37,037 nucleotides of DNA from Devosia sp. (GCA_028290225.1 JAQGKH010000310.1:1-37037), one strand, 5' to 3'; counted from the first letter of the stretch, positions 23,571-31,489 are shown. Made by a program: numbers and translations. Notes: generated from the letters alone by a model not told the origin.

Positions 23571-24385
23571 GCGTTGATATCGAATGGCTGGCTGGCGTCT
23601 TGCGAGCTGCGGCCAAAGCCGAGATTCTTCCGAGATTTCGGCGGCTGGACGAAAGCGATGTGCAGGTCAAGACCGAGGCTATCGACCTCGTGACCGCAGC
23701 CGATCTGGCCGCTGAGCAGTTCATCAAGGCTGAGATCAGCCGGCAAGTGCCCGGCGCTCTGTTCGTCGGCGAGGAATCGGTTGCGGCCGATCCACAGCTG
23801 CTTTCAGCGCTCGCAGGCGCCGATCTGGCCGTGGTAGTTGATCCCATCGACGGCACGGCGAACTATGCCGCCGGCTTGCCCCTGTTTGCGGTGATGGCGG
23901 CTGTCGTTGCGGGTGGCGAAACCATTGGCGGCATCATCTACGACCCCATGGGCGATGATTGGATGATGGCCGAGAAGGGCAGCGGAACCTGGCTGTGCCG
24001 GCCTGATGGCAGCAGCAACCGCCTCCATGTTGCAGCGCCACTGCCAATGCCCGAGATGGTGGGCACGGCATCGATCGCCTTTGTGCCGCCGGGAAAGAAA
24101 GTGGAGATTCTGCAGAACTTCGCCAAAGTGCGCCTAGTATCGCATTACCGGGTGGCCGGGCACGAATACCGCACCTTTGTGTCCGGCCACTCCCAATTTC
24201 TAAGCTACAACAAGCTCATGCCCTGGGACCATCTCGGCGGGGCCCTGATGGCTCAGGAAGCCGGCGGCTATGTCGCGCGCATGGACGGCTCCCCTTATCG
24301 CCCGTACCACACCGAAGGCGGGCTGCTTGCCGCTACGAACGAGGAGAGCTGGCGGCTGCTGCGGGAGAACGTTTTTACGTTCTGA
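23567..24385 (+). CDS. Inositol monophosphatase-family phosphatase (SuhB/CysQ fold)
   Basis: This 272-residue enzyme has the Li-sensitive phosphatase fold. Metal-binding motifs are GEES (68-71), DPIDGTANY (92-100) and WDHLGGALMAQEAGG (220-234), where the usual WDxAAG has changed to WDHLGG, although the metal-binding Asp (D221) is kept. The substrate may be inositol phosphate, histidinol phosphate, PAP or fructose bisphosphate; the sequence does not decide. The GTG start overlaps the ttcA stop in GTGA. The 3' end of the gene lies in a long hairpin (24355-24396). Its coupling to ttcA, a sulfur-transfer enzyme, could point to PAP (CysQ-like) turnover, but that is speculation. Confidence 0.9.
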   Translation: MSVDIEWLAGVLRAAAKAEILPRFRRLDESDVQVKTEAIDLVTAADLAAEQFIKAEISRQVPGALFVGEESVAADPQLLSALAGADLAVVVDPIDGTANYAAGLPLFAVMAAVVAGGETIGGIIYDPMGDDWMMAEKGSGTWLCRPDGSSNRLHVAAPLPMPEMVGTASIAFVPPGKKVEILQNFAKVRLVSHYRVAGHEYRTFVSGHSQFLSYNKLMPWDHLGGALMAQEAGGYVARMDGSPYRPYHTEGGLLAATNEESWRLLRENVFTF

Positions 24386-24396
24386 GCCGCAGCAGC
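24355..24396. terminator. Long bipartite hairpin at the convergent end of the phosphatase gene
   Basis: Outer arms GCTGCTGCGG (24355-24364) and CCGCAGCAGC (24387-24396) flank an inner stem AGAACG (24366-24371) with CGTTCT (24378-24383) around TTTTTA. Total pairing is 16 bp. It overlaps the last codons and stop of the phosphatase gene and ends 8 bases before the convergent MFS stop. Neither side has a T tract beyond the loop, so it may act as a two-way end or a stabiliser. Confidence 0.55.
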
Positions 24397-24403
24397 TTGC
24401 GCC

Positions 24404-25651
24404 TTAGTGGGCTGCGGACAGGTCCAGTTCTACCGGGCCATTCTCGGTGCGGAACAAGCGACCCCGCTCGGCGACCAGGATGCAAACGACGGCCAGCGAT
24501 CCCATCAGGAAGTAGCCGGTGGCGACCGGCACTACGGTGCCATCGAAATGCTGGCCGATGAAGCCGCCTATGATGACGCCGCCCACGGTCTGGATGAAGC
24601 CGAAGACCGATGAGGCGGTCCCGGCGACCGCGCCGAGTGGCTCCATGGACAAGGAGTTCATGTTGGAGGCGGCCCAGCCAAAGCAGAACATTATGATGGC
24701 CAGCAAGCTCAGAAACAATCCGAGCGGCAAATTGCCGGTGAGCGCCAGCATGAGCCAAATGCCGCTGACAAGGGTGAAAACCAGCACGGCGCCATGAGAA
24801 AGCCGGCGCATGCCAAAGCGCCGCACGATCTTGGAATTGGTGAAGGAGGATACCGCCATCAGCCCGGCGATGGCTGCGAAGGCGAGCGGGAAGTAAACAC
24901 CCAGCCCGTAGATATCGACATAGATCTGCTGGGACGAGCTGATGAAGCCGAACAGTGCCGCAAACAGGAACATGCCCGCCAGACCATAGGAGAACGCGAC
25001 CCGGTTGGTGAAAACGATGCGGAAGCCTTCGACCACAGAACCAAAGGTGAGCGGCCGGCGCTTGTCCAGGGCGAGTGTCTCGGGCAGGCGAAAGTAACCC
25101 CAGAGGCCGAAAGCCGTCGCCAGCACGCCCATGAAGATGAAGATGGTCTGCCAAGGGCCGGTCAGGAGCAGGATCTGGCCAATGCCGGGCGCAATCACCG
25201 GAATGGCCATGAACACCATGAACGTAAGCGACATCACCTCCGCCATGGCGCGGCCCGAATACAGATCCCGCACCAGGGACGTGGTGATGACGCGCGTGCC
25301 TGCAGCACCGATGCCCTGCACGAAACGAAGCGCCAGCAGCGTCGCAAAGTTGGGCGAGAAGGCGGCCGCAACCACGGCAACGATATAAAGCACGATACCA
25401 AGCAGCAGCGGTGTGCGGCGGCCAAAGCGATCAGATAGCGGGCCAAAGGCGAGCTGCGCTGCGCCAAAACCGAACATATAAACGGAAACTACGAACTGCC
25501 GCTCATTCTCACTGCTGACGCCAAGCGCTTCTCCCATATAGGGCAAGGCGGGGAGCATAACGTCGATAGCCAAAGCGTTGAGCGACATCATTGCCGCCAT
25601 CAAGGCAATGAATTCCGGACGGGAAAGCACCCGGGTTAAATGGTTGGACAT
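24404..25651 (-). CDS. MFS transporter, Bcr/CflA-like multidrug exporter
   Basis: This 415-residue, 12-helix protein matches the Bcr/CflA group: the N-terminus RPEFIALMAAMMSLNALAIDVMLPALP, the motif GPLSDRFGRRTPLL in loop 2-3, FVQGIGAAGTRVITTSLVRDLYSGR and PVIAPGIGQ in helices 4-5. Bcr/CflA proteins export drugs such as bicyclomycin or small metabolites. ATG 25651 is chosen over the upstream TTG, because it starts MSNHLTRVLS as in the family; the Shine-Dalgarno is weak. It is downstream of another MFS gene on the same strand, separated by 125 bp with a hairpin. It converges with the phosphatase gene. Confidence 0.92.
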   Translation of the reverse strand: MSNHLTRVLSRPEFIALMAAMMSLNALAIDVMLPALPYMGEALGVSSENERQFVVSVYMFGFGAAQLAFGPLSDRFGRRTPLLLGIVLYIVAVVAAAFSPNFATLLALRFVQGIGAAGTRVITTSLVRDLYSGRAMAEVMSLTFMVFMAIPVIAPGIGQILLLTGPWQTIFIFMGVLATAFGLWGYFRLPETLALDKRRPLTFGSVVEGFRIVFTNRVAFSYGLAGMFLFAALFGFISSSQQIYVDIYGLGVYFPLAFAAIAGLMAVSSFTNSKIVRRFGMRRLSHGAVLVFTLVSGIWLMLALTGNLPLGLFLSLLAIIMFCFGWAASNMNSLSMEPLGAVAGTASSVFGFIQTVGGVIIGGFIGQHFDGTVVPVATGYFLMGSLAVVCILVAERGRLFRTENGPVELDLSAAH

Positions 25652-25734
25652 GTTCTGGATCTCGTAAGCCGCCGAACAGCGGCGCAATTGATCAGACCAT
25701 GAACCTGCAGCCTTATTTTGGCAACCGCACTTAT

Positions 25735-25778
25735 CGTTAAAAGACGATGATCTAGACTGTTCAGTCGAAGATCACATC
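25735..25778 (-). terminator. Imperfect hairpin after the upstream MFS gene
   Basis: GATGATCT..GACTG (from 25746) pairs with CAGTC..AGATCACATC (to 25778) around TT, with small bulges. On the minus strand it is followed by GTCTTTTAA. It starts right at the stop of the 25777-26991 gene, so it is a plausible weak terminator between the two MFS genes. Confidence 0.5.
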
Positions 25779-26991
25779 ATGCCGGTTGCGGGGCGAATTT
25801 GGCGTCGACCTTTTCGTTGATGGGCAGGTGGATGGCAGCGGAAGCAAGGCCAAGCAGGATGCCCAGATACCAGACGAGGCTGTACGAGCCGGTCTGGTCA
25901 TACACATAGCCGCCCAGCCACACGCCGACAAAGGAGCCGAGCTGGTGGCTGAAGAAGGCAACGCCATAGAGCATGCCCATATAGCGGGCGCCAAAGAACA
26001 GGGTGACAAGGCCGGCGGTCAGCGGCACCGTGGAGAGCCACAGCAGCCCCATGGCGGCGGCAAAGGCGTAGGCGGTCCATTCGGAGACGGGGATCAGCAG
26101 GAAGGCGGCTATGGCGACGGCGCGCAGGAAGTAGATGCTGGCGAGTAGCATCTGCTTGGGCAGACGCCCGCCGAGATAGCCCGACAGGAGCGAGCCAGCG
26201 ATGTTGAACAGCCCGATCACAGCGATCGTCCAGCTGCCGACCTCCGGAGACAGGCCGCACTGCACCAGATAGGCCGGCATATGAACGTTGATGAACGCCA
26301 GATGAAAGCCGCAAACGAAAAAGCCGATCACCAGCAGCCGGTATGAGCCGTGTCCCCAGGCACGCGACAAGGCCTGCATGAAAGGCAGATCGGCATGACC
26401 AACCGGGTTTTCGGTGCGGCCGCGCAGCGCGTAGCTGAGCGGGATGATCAGCACCAGCATCATGCCCAGATAAAGGAGGGCCGTTTGCCAGCCGAAGCTG
26501 TTGATGAAGCCCTGGCTGATCGGGGCGAAGATGAACTGGCCAAAGGACGAGGCGGCGGTCGCGACACCGAAGATCAGCGTGCGCTTTTCAGGCGGAACGG
26601 AGCGGCCAAAGGCAACCATGACGACGCTGAAGGAGGATACGGCGATGCCGACGCCGGTGATTACCCCGCCAGTGAGGGTCAGCATGCCGGCACTTGGCGA
26701 AAACGCCATCAGCACGACACCCAGCGCATAGATCGCGGCCCCGGCCGCCAGCGTGCGTCCGGTGCCAAATCGGTCGGCCCACGCCCCCGCAAAGGGCTGG
26801 GCAATGCCCCAGGCGAGGTTCTGGATGGCCATGGCCATGCCGTAGCCCTCACGCGTCAGGCCAAGATCGGCCGACATCGGCAGGGTGAACAAGCCAAAGC
26901 TGGTGCGAACGCCATTGCCAAGCGCGGCAATGATGCAGCCGCAAACGATCAGCAGCAGCAGAGGAACGGCGGGGCGGAGGGTGCTGGCCAT
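25777..26991 (-). CDS. MFS transporter, oxalate/formate-antiporter-like
   Basis: This 404-residue, 12-helix protein resembles the OFA/monocarboxylate-like branch of the major facilitator superfamily. Supporting segments are FGLFTLPMSADLGLTREGYGMAMAIQNLAWGIAQPFAGAWADRFGTGR (the loop 2-3 motif GAWADRFGTGR), GVGIAVSSFSVVMVAFGRSVPPEKR and, in the second half, GYLGGRLPKQMLLASIYFLRA. The substrate is probably a small organic acid, but only the fold is certain. ATG 26991 (MASTLRPAVP) is chosen over a frame beginning upstream, whose extra 42 residues look non-coding. The Shine-Dalgarno is weak. The Dabb gene diverges 150 bp away. Confidence 0.88.
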   Translation of the reverse strand: MASTLRPAVPLLLLIVCGCIIAALGNGVRTSFGLFTLPMSADLGLTREGYGMAMAIQNLAWGIAQPFAGAWADRFGTGRTLAAGAAIYALGVVLMAFSPSAGMLTLTGGVITGVGIAVSSFSVVMVAFGRSVPPEKRTLIFGVATAASSFGQFIFAPISQGFINSFGWQTALLYLGMMLVLIIPLSYALRGRTENPVGHADLPFMQALSRAWGHGSYRLLVIGFFVCGFHLAFINVHMPAYLVQCGLSPEVGSWTIAVIGLFNIAGSLLSGYLGGRLPKQMLLASIYFLRAVAIAAFLLIPVSEWTAYAFAAAMGLLWLSTVPLTAGLVTLFFGARYMGMLYGVAFFSHQLGSFVGVWLGGYVYDQTGSYSLVWYLGILLGLASAAIHLPINEKVDAKFAPQPA

Positions 26992-27141
26992 GAGCTGGAA
27001 TCCAAGGAAGGCATTCTTCCTACGCCTGCCCCCCCATGCCGCAAAGCAATAATGCGGAATGGGGTCGATGAATTTGGGTGATGGGGTTGACCGCAGCGGT
27101 GGGGGCGGGAACAACACTCGCTTGCTTCAGGAGCCCATCAC

Positions 27142-27429
27142 TTGATCCGCCATATCGTTTTTTTCACCGCCAGTTCCCCCGACCGGATCGATGCCATTTG
27201 CGAAGGACTGGAGTTGCTCGGCACGATCCCGCATTCGCAGCATTTCGAGGTGAGGCGCAACAGCAAGGTCGACCAGATTTCCAACGAGGTGGATGTGGTG
27301 GTATATGCTGAATTCGCCGATGCGGCTGCGCTGGCCTCCTACAAGGCGCATCCGACTTATGACGAAGCCACCCGACAGGTGCGGCCGCTCCGTGATTTGC
27401 GGCTTTCCGCAGACTTCGAGGCGAAATAA
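27142..27429 (+). CDS. Dabb-domain (stress-responsive alpha-beta barrel) protein
   Basis: This 95-residue protein matches the Dabb fold: MIRHIVFFTASSPDRIDAICEGLELLG, HSQHFEVRRNSKVD and VVYAEFADAAALASYKAHPTYDEA, with the HPTY-like segment typical of the domain. Members form small dimeric barrels and have varied roles; the function here is not known. The start is TTG 27142, a rare codon but supported by AGGAG at 27128-27132, 9 bases upstream, and by alignment of the start MIRHIVFF with the family. It diverges from the OFA-like transporter gene and is followed by a bidirectional hairpin. A TTGACC (27087-27092) could be its -35, but the -10 partner is poor. Confidence 0.85.
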   Translation: MIRHIVFFTASSPDRIDAICEGLELLGTIPHSQHFEVRRNSKVDQISNEVDVVVYAEFADAAALASYKAHPTYDEATRQVRPLRDLRLSADFEAK

Positions 27430-27453
27430 AAAAGCCGGCCACAGGGGCCGGCT
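27427..27453 (-). terminator. Terminator of grxD, also after the Dabb gene
   Basis: AGCCGGCC (27433-27440) pairs with GGCCGGCT (27446-27453) across ACAGG. On the minus strand the stem is followed by six T, giving a standard intrinsic terminator for the purC-to-grxD run. On the plus strand the tail is only TCTTGTTG. Confidence 0.85.
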
Positions 27454-27474
27454 CTTGTTGTCAGCATCGATTGA

Positions 27475-27810
27475 TCAGGCGGATTGCTTGACCGCAATGC
27501 CGGCCTGCTCGAAATGCGACTGCAGTTCGCCCGCCTGGAACATTTCGCGCACGATATCGGCGCCGCCGACAAATTCACCCTTCACATAAAGCTGGGGGAT
27601 GGTTGGCCAGTTGGTATAGGCCTTGATGCCGTCGCGCAGTTCGGCGCTTTCCAGCACATTGGCGCTGCTGTAATCGACGCCAAGATAGTTGAGGATCTGG
27701 ACGACCTGGCCGGAAAAGCCGCATTGCGGGAAATCGGGCGACCCCTTCATGAAGAGGAAGACGTCGTTGTTCTTTACCTTGTCGTCGATGAAGGCGTTGA
27801 TATCGGTCAT
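27475..27810 (-). CDS. grxD: CGFS monothiol glutaredoxin (Grx4/GrxD family)
   Basis: This 111-residue protein has the CGFS active site (30-33) of monothiol glutaredoxins, which bind a bridging [2Fe-2S] cluster with glutathione and hand clusters to other proteins. Family segments include FLFMKGSPDFPQCGFSGQVVQIL, NVLESAELRDGIKAYTNWPTIPQLYVKGEFVGGADIVREM. In other organisms this protein pairs with BolA in cluster trafficking and iron regulation, and a bolA gene lies 425 bp upstream in the same direction. ATG 27810 is preceded by GAGAG. It ends the gene run, with a strong terminator after it. Two perfect short hairpins lie upstream (27829-27845 and 27875-27893), between it and the preceding gene. 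Confidence 0.96.
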   Translation of the reverse strand: MTDINAFIDDKVKNNDVFLFMKGSPDFPQCGFSGQVVQILNYLGVDYSSANVLESAELRDGIKAYTNWPTIPQLYVKGEFVGGADIVREMFQAGELQSHFEQAGIAVKQSA

Positions 27811-27828
27811 GGCTGCTCTCGCTTGCGC

Positions 27829-27893
27829 GGTCCGACAGGCGGACCCTGTTGGAAGATAGATAGGTGATCACTCAGGCGGTGTCGAGAACCGCC
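27829..27893 (-). promoter_or_regulatory. Two short hairpins in front of grxD
   Basis: GGTCCG-ACAGG-CGGACC (27829-27845) and GGCGGT-N7-ACCGCC (27875-27893) are perfect six-base stems in the 102-bp gap between the DUF6665-like gene and grxD. They may influence expression of grxD within the operon; this is inference only. Confidence 0.35.
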
Positions 27894-27912
27894 ACAGATG
27901 ATTCCGGCGCGG

Positions 27913-28230
27913 CTAGCGCCTGGAGGGTACGGCGCCCAAACCAGCAAGGACCTCGGCTGGAATGCCGAGATCGCGGATAACATCGTTGTGGCGGCGAAAG
28001 CCAATCAGTTCACGTTGAACAAAATAGGCCCACACAGCCTGCCGCGCGTCATCAAGGCGTTGTTGGCGATCAGCTTGCGCACCGGCAAGATCTGCCACGG
28101 TCTGTTTGACGCGTGCTTCGGCGCTGCCGAGAGACGAAGCACGCTCGGCCACGATCTCGTGTTCCAGTGCCGAGGTGCCTGTTTCAGGCCGCACCATGCG
28201 GATCAGATCAAGCGAGTCGCGCAGCGACAC
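27913..28230 (-). CDS. DUF6665-like small conserved protein
   Basis: This 105-residue protein of unknown function starts MSLRDSLDLIRMVRPETGTSALEHEIVAERASSLGSAEARV and carries the strongest conserved part near the end: AVWAYFVQRELIGFRRHNDVIRDLGIPAEVLAGLG. I recognise this as resembling DUF6665, a small alphaproteobacterial family; this is memory and not a search. The sequence is mostly helical with no cysteines, no signal peptide and no membrane helix. The GTG start (28230) has GGAG 8 bases upstream. The gene lies 5 bases after bolA and 102 bases before the CGFS glutaredoxin gene, an arrangement that invites a role in the same iron-sulfur or redox process. Confidence 0.82.
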   Translation of the reverse strand: MSLRDSLDLIRMVRPETGTSALEHEIVAERASSLGSAEARVKQTVADLAGAQADRQQRLDDARQAVWAYFVQRELIGFRRHNDVIRDLGIPAEVLAGLGAVPSRR

Positions 28231-28235
28231 AGTGG

Positions 28236-28472
28236 CTACTCCGATGGAGCGCTGGTCTGGAGCGCCAGGGCATGCAGGGCGCCCCCCATGTCGCCGCCGA
28301 TTGCCTGATAAACGATCTGGTGCTGCTGCACGCGCGACTTGCCCTTGAAGGCACTGGAGATAACCGTGGCGGCATAGTGATCGCCATCCCCCGCCAGATC
28401 ACGGATATCGATCTCGGCATCGGGAAGGGCGGCCTTGATGCGGCGCTCGATTTCGGTGGCATCCATAGCCAT
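28236..28472 (-). CDS. bolA: BolA-family protein
   Basis: This 78-residue protein has the BolA fold: MAMDATEIERRIKAALPDAEIDIRDLAGDGDHYAATVISSAFKGKSRVQQHQIVYQAIGGDMGGALHALALQT. The conserved histidine pattern (DGDHYAATV and the VQQHQIVYQAI helix) suggests the BolA/CGFS-glutaredoxin cluster-binding surface. In known systems BolA binds a [2Fe-2S] cluster together with a CGFS glutaredoxin; that partner is encoded two genes downstream. ATG 28472 is preferred because GGGGAG is 7 bases upstream, whereas a frame from 28526 reads through a palindrome. It sits 69 bp after purL in the same direction. Confidence 0.94.
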   Translation of the reverse strand: MAMDATEIERRIKAALPDAEIDIRDLAGDGDHYAATVISSAFKGKSRVQQHQIVYQAIGGDMGGALHALALQTSAPSE

Positions 28473-28483
28473 TGCACTACTCC

Positions 28484-28509
28484 CCGGAAATTTCCGGCCG
28501 GGCGGCCGG
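28484..28509 (-). promoter_or_regulatory. Overlapping palindromes in front of bolA
   Basis: CCGGAAATTTCCGG (28484-28497) is a perfect 14-base palindrome. It shares bases with a second one, CCGGCC-GGGC-GGCCGG (28494-28509). The two cannot fold at once, and the first abuts the bolA ribosome site GGGGAG on the minus strand. They lie in the purL-bolA gap and may affect the coupling or translation of bolA. No function is shown. Confidence 0.4.
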
Positions 28510-28541
28510 TTTCCTCCATATGGCATTTGCCCTGCAGGGCT

Positions 28542-30791
28542 TCAATGGCCGGCGTTGTCAGCCTGCTGCCCCTGCATGAAGGCAGGAAACCAGCTTTCAT
28601 GCGCGTTTCTCAGATCAGCCACAGGGACGGGTCTGGCCGAGCCGAGAACCAGCGCGGTACCGCCGGTGGAGCCGATCCAGGGCGCAAAGATGCCGAGGCG
28701 CTGCGCTTCGTCCCACAATGCGGCCAATTCCTTGCCTTGCGGATCCAGGCTCACGGTCACGAGGTAGCGGCCCTGATCTTCGGCGAAATACTGCAGGATC
28801 GGGTCCTGATCGCTCAGATCGACGATCTCTGCCCCGATGCCCGAGGCAATGGCCATTTCGGCCAGCCCGATACCCAGGCCGCCATCCGACAGATCATGGA
28901 CAGCAGTGGCGACGCCTGAGCGGATCAGCCCGCGCACGAAATCGCCGGTGCGCTTCTCATGGGCAAGATCGACCTTTGGAGGCGCACCGTCGGCACGGCC
29001 GAACAGGTCACGCAGATAGATCGACTGACCCAGATGCGTTCCCCGGCTCGGTGGGGCACCGACGAGCAGGATGACTTGTCCGGGGGCGGCGAAGCCGACG
29101 CGTGACATCTGCGACCAATCGTCCAGCAGACCGACCCCGCCGATCGTGGGGGTCGGCAGAATGCCCTGGCCGTTGGTCTCGTTGTAAAGCGACACATTGC
29201 CCGAAACGATGGGAAAACCCAGTACGCGGCAAGCCTCGCCGATGCCCTTGATGGCCCCGACCAGCTGGCCCATGATTTCGGGGCGCTCGGGATTGCCGAA
29301 ATTGAGATTGTCCGTAGCCGCGAGCGGCTCGGCACCCGTGGCCGTCAGGTTGCGCCAGCATTCGGCCACCGCCTGCTTGCCGCCTTCAAAAGGATCGGCC
29401 TCGCAATACCGGGGCGTCACGTCCGAGGAGAAGGCAAGCGCCTTCGTTGGGTGGCCATCAACGCGGATGACGCCGGCGTCGCCACCTGGCCGCTGGAGCG
29501 AGTTTCCCCCGATCAAGGTATCGTACTGTTCGTAAACCCAGCGCCGAGAGGCAATCTGGTGGCTGCCCATGAGCTGGATCAGCGCGTCGGCGACATCCAT
29601 CTGCGGCACATCGTTGGCCGCCAAAGGAGCAGGGCGGGTCGGCTCGGTCCAGGGGCGATCATATTCGGGAGCCTCGTCGCCGAGGTCCTTGATGGGGAGG
29701 TTGGCCACCTCCTCGCCGTGCCACAGCACCCGGAAGCGCAGATCGTCTGTTGTCTTGCCGACGGTAGCGAAATCGAGCTCCCACTTCTGGAAGACGGCGC
29801 GCGCTTCGGCTTCCTTTTCCGGGTGCAGCACCATCAGCATGCGCTCCTGGGATTCGGAGAGCATCATCTCGTAGGGCGTCATTTCGGTTTCGCGGACCGG
29901 GACCATGTCGAGGTTGAGTTCGATACCAAGATCGCCCTTGGCGCCCATCTCCACGGCCGAGCAGGTGAGGCCGGCGGCGCCCATGTCCTGAATGGCGATA
30001 ACGGCTCCAGTGGCCATGAGCTCAAGGCAAGCTTCAAGCAGGCGCTTTTCGGTAAAGGGGTCGCCGACCTGCACCGTAGGGCGCTTTTCGTCGATGTCGT
30101 CGCCGAACTCTGCCGACGCCATGGTGGCACCGCCAACGCCATCACGGCCCGTCTTGGCGCCGAGATAAACCACCGGCAGGCCAACACCTTCGGCTTTGGA
30201 ATAAAAGATCTTGTCGGTATCGGCAAGGCCGGCGGCAAAGGCATTGACGAGGATGTTGCCGTTGTAGCGCGGATCGAACTCGACCTCGCCGCCCACGGTG
30301 GGCACGCCAAAGGCATTGCCGTAGCCGCCGATGCCCGCAACCACGCCCGACACGAGGTGGCGGGTTTTCTCGTGGTCAGGAGCGCCAAAACGCAGCGCGT
30401 TCATCGCGGCGACCGGACGCGCACCCATGGTGAAAACGTCGCGCAGGATGCCGCCCATGCCCGTGCCGGCCCCCTGATAGGGCTCGATGAAGCTGGGGTG
30501 ATTATGGGACTCCATCTTGAAGACCACGGCCTGGCCATCGCCGATATCCACCACGCCGGCATTTTCACCCGGCCCCTGGATCACGCGGGGACCGGAAGTA
30601 GGCAGGGTCTTGAGCCACTTCTTGGAGGACTTGTACGAGCAGTGTTCGTTCCACATCGCCGAGAAGATGCCCAGTTCGGTATAGGTCGGCTGCCGACCGA
30701 TCAGGGCGAGGATCTTTTCGAACACGTCGGGCTTGAGCCCATGGTCGGCGACCAGTTCGGGCGTGATGGCAATGTGGTTGTCGTATGGCAT
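28542..30791 (-). CDS. purL: Phosphoribosylformylglycinamidine synthase II, PurL
   Basis: This 749-residue cytoplasmic enzyme converts FGAR to FGAM with ATP and ammonia from glutamine. It forms a complex with PurQ (glutaminase) and PurS, both encoded upstream in the same run. It is the small form of PurL (about 740 residues) that needs partner subunits, and it has WNEHCSYKSSKKWLK (47-61), FKMESHNHPSFIEPYQGAGTGMGGILRD (91-118), MSQRVGFAAPGQVILL-like blocks in the C-terminal half and a final GGTALVLGSARPVP region. The ATG (30791) begins MPYDNHIAITPELV. It lies 29 bp after purQ. The next gene is bolA, 69 bp away. Confidence 0.97.
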   Translation of the reverse strand: MPYDNHIAITPELVADHGLKPDVFEKILALIGRQPTYTELGIFSAMWNEHCSYKSSKKWLKTLPTSGPRVIQGPGENAGVVDIGDGQAVVFKMESHNHPSFIEPYQGAGTGMGGILRDVFTMGARPVAAMNALRFGAPDHEKTRHLVSGVVAGIGGYGNAFGVPTVGGEVEFDPRYNGNILVNAFAAGLADTDKIFYSKAEGVGLPVVYLGAKTGRDGVGGATMASAEFGDDIDEKRPTVQVGDPFTEKRLLEACLELMATGAVIAIQDMGAAGLTCSAVEMGAKGDLGIELNLDMVPVRETEMTPYEMMLSESQERMLMVLHPEKEAEARAVFQKWELDFATVGKTTDDLRFRVLWHGEEVANLPIKDLGDEAPEYDRPWTEPTRPAPLAANDVPQMDVADALIQLMGSHQIASRRWVYEQYDTLIGGNSLQRPGGDAGVIRVDGHPTKALAFSSDVTPRYCEADPFEGGKQAVAECWRNLTATGAEPLAATDNLNFGNPERPEIMGQLVGAIKGIGEACRVLGFPIVSGNVSLYNETNGQGILPTPTIGGVGLLDDWSQMSRVGFAAPGQVILLVGAPPSRGTHLGQSIYLRDLFGRADGAPPKVDLAHEKRTGDFVRGLIRSGVATAVHDLSDGGLGIGLAEMAIASGIGAEIVDLSDQDPILQYFAEDQGRYLVTVSLDPQGKELAALWDEAQRLGIFAPWIGSTGGTALVLGSARPVPVADLRNAHESWFPAFMQGQQADNAGH

Positions 30792-30820
30792 AGGGAACTG
30801 TCCGGCTGGAGCGGCTGTGG

Positions 30821-31489
30821 TTAGGCGACGAGGTCGAGCGCGCTGGCAAACAGCGCGCGGCCGTCATTACCGCCATGGGCGGGTTCGATCAGGTTTTCCG
30901 GGTGCGGCATCAGCCCGAGAACGTTCTTGTTCTCGTTTAGAATGCCGGCAATGTCGTTGATCGAGCCGTTGGGGTTGGTCCCTTCCGCATAGCGGAACGC
31001 CACCTGGCCATTGCCCTCGAGGCGGGCAATGGTTTGGGGATCGGCGAAGTAGTTGCCGTCATGGTGGGCGACGGGGCACCGAACCACCTGATCCTGCTCG
31101 TAGAGCCGGGTGAAGGGCGTATCGGCGTTCGTGACCTGGAGCTTCACTTCCCGGCAAACGAATTTGAGAGAAGTGTTGCGCATCAGCGCGCCAGGCAGCA
31201 GGCCGGCTTCGGTGAGAATCTGAAAGCCATTGCAGACACCCAGCACCTTGACGCCGTCGGCGGCACGCTCACGCACCGCATCCATGATCGGGGAACGGGC
31301 GGCGATGGCGCCGCAGCGCAGGTAATCGCCATAAGAAAAGCCGCCGGGAATGACGATGAGGTCGGCTTCGGGCAGATCGCGCTCGCCATGCCAGACCGTT
31401 GCTGGCGCACGGCCGGAGATCTTGGTGAGCGCTGCGACCATGTCACGGTCGCGGTTAAGCCCTGGAAAGATGATGACAGCGGCCTTCAT
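30821..31489 (-). CDS. purQ: Phosphoribosylformylglycinamidine synthase I, PurQ
   Basis: This 222-residue class-I glutamine amidotransferase supplies ammonia to PurL. The catalytic cysteine is in GVCNGFQ (C86), and the remaining triad is in LMPHPE (H196, E198). PGGFSYGDYLRCGA marks the family loop. It works only in a complex with PurL and PurS. The ATG (31489) begins MKAAVIIFPGLNRDRD, as usual. It is followed by purL after 29 bp. Unusually, purS is not adjacent: a membrane acyltransferase gene lies between them, 86 bp upstream. Confidence 0.97.
   Translation of the reverse strand: MKAAVIIFPGLNRDRDMVAALTKISGRAPATVWHGERDLPEADLIVIPGGFSYGDYLRCGAIAARSPIMDAVRERAADGVKVLGVCNGFQILTEAGLLPGALMRNTSLKFVCREVKLQVTNADTPFTRLYEQDQVVRCPVAHHDGNYFADPQTIARLEGNGQVAFRYAEGTNPNGSINDIAGILNENKNVLGLMPHPENLIEPAHGGNDGRALFASALDLVA

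Noticed and set aside
29451..30824. A 457-codon plus-strand frame over purL
   Set aside because: It is antisense to a textbook PurL; its composition (many His, Gly, Asp) is that of a reversed coding strand.
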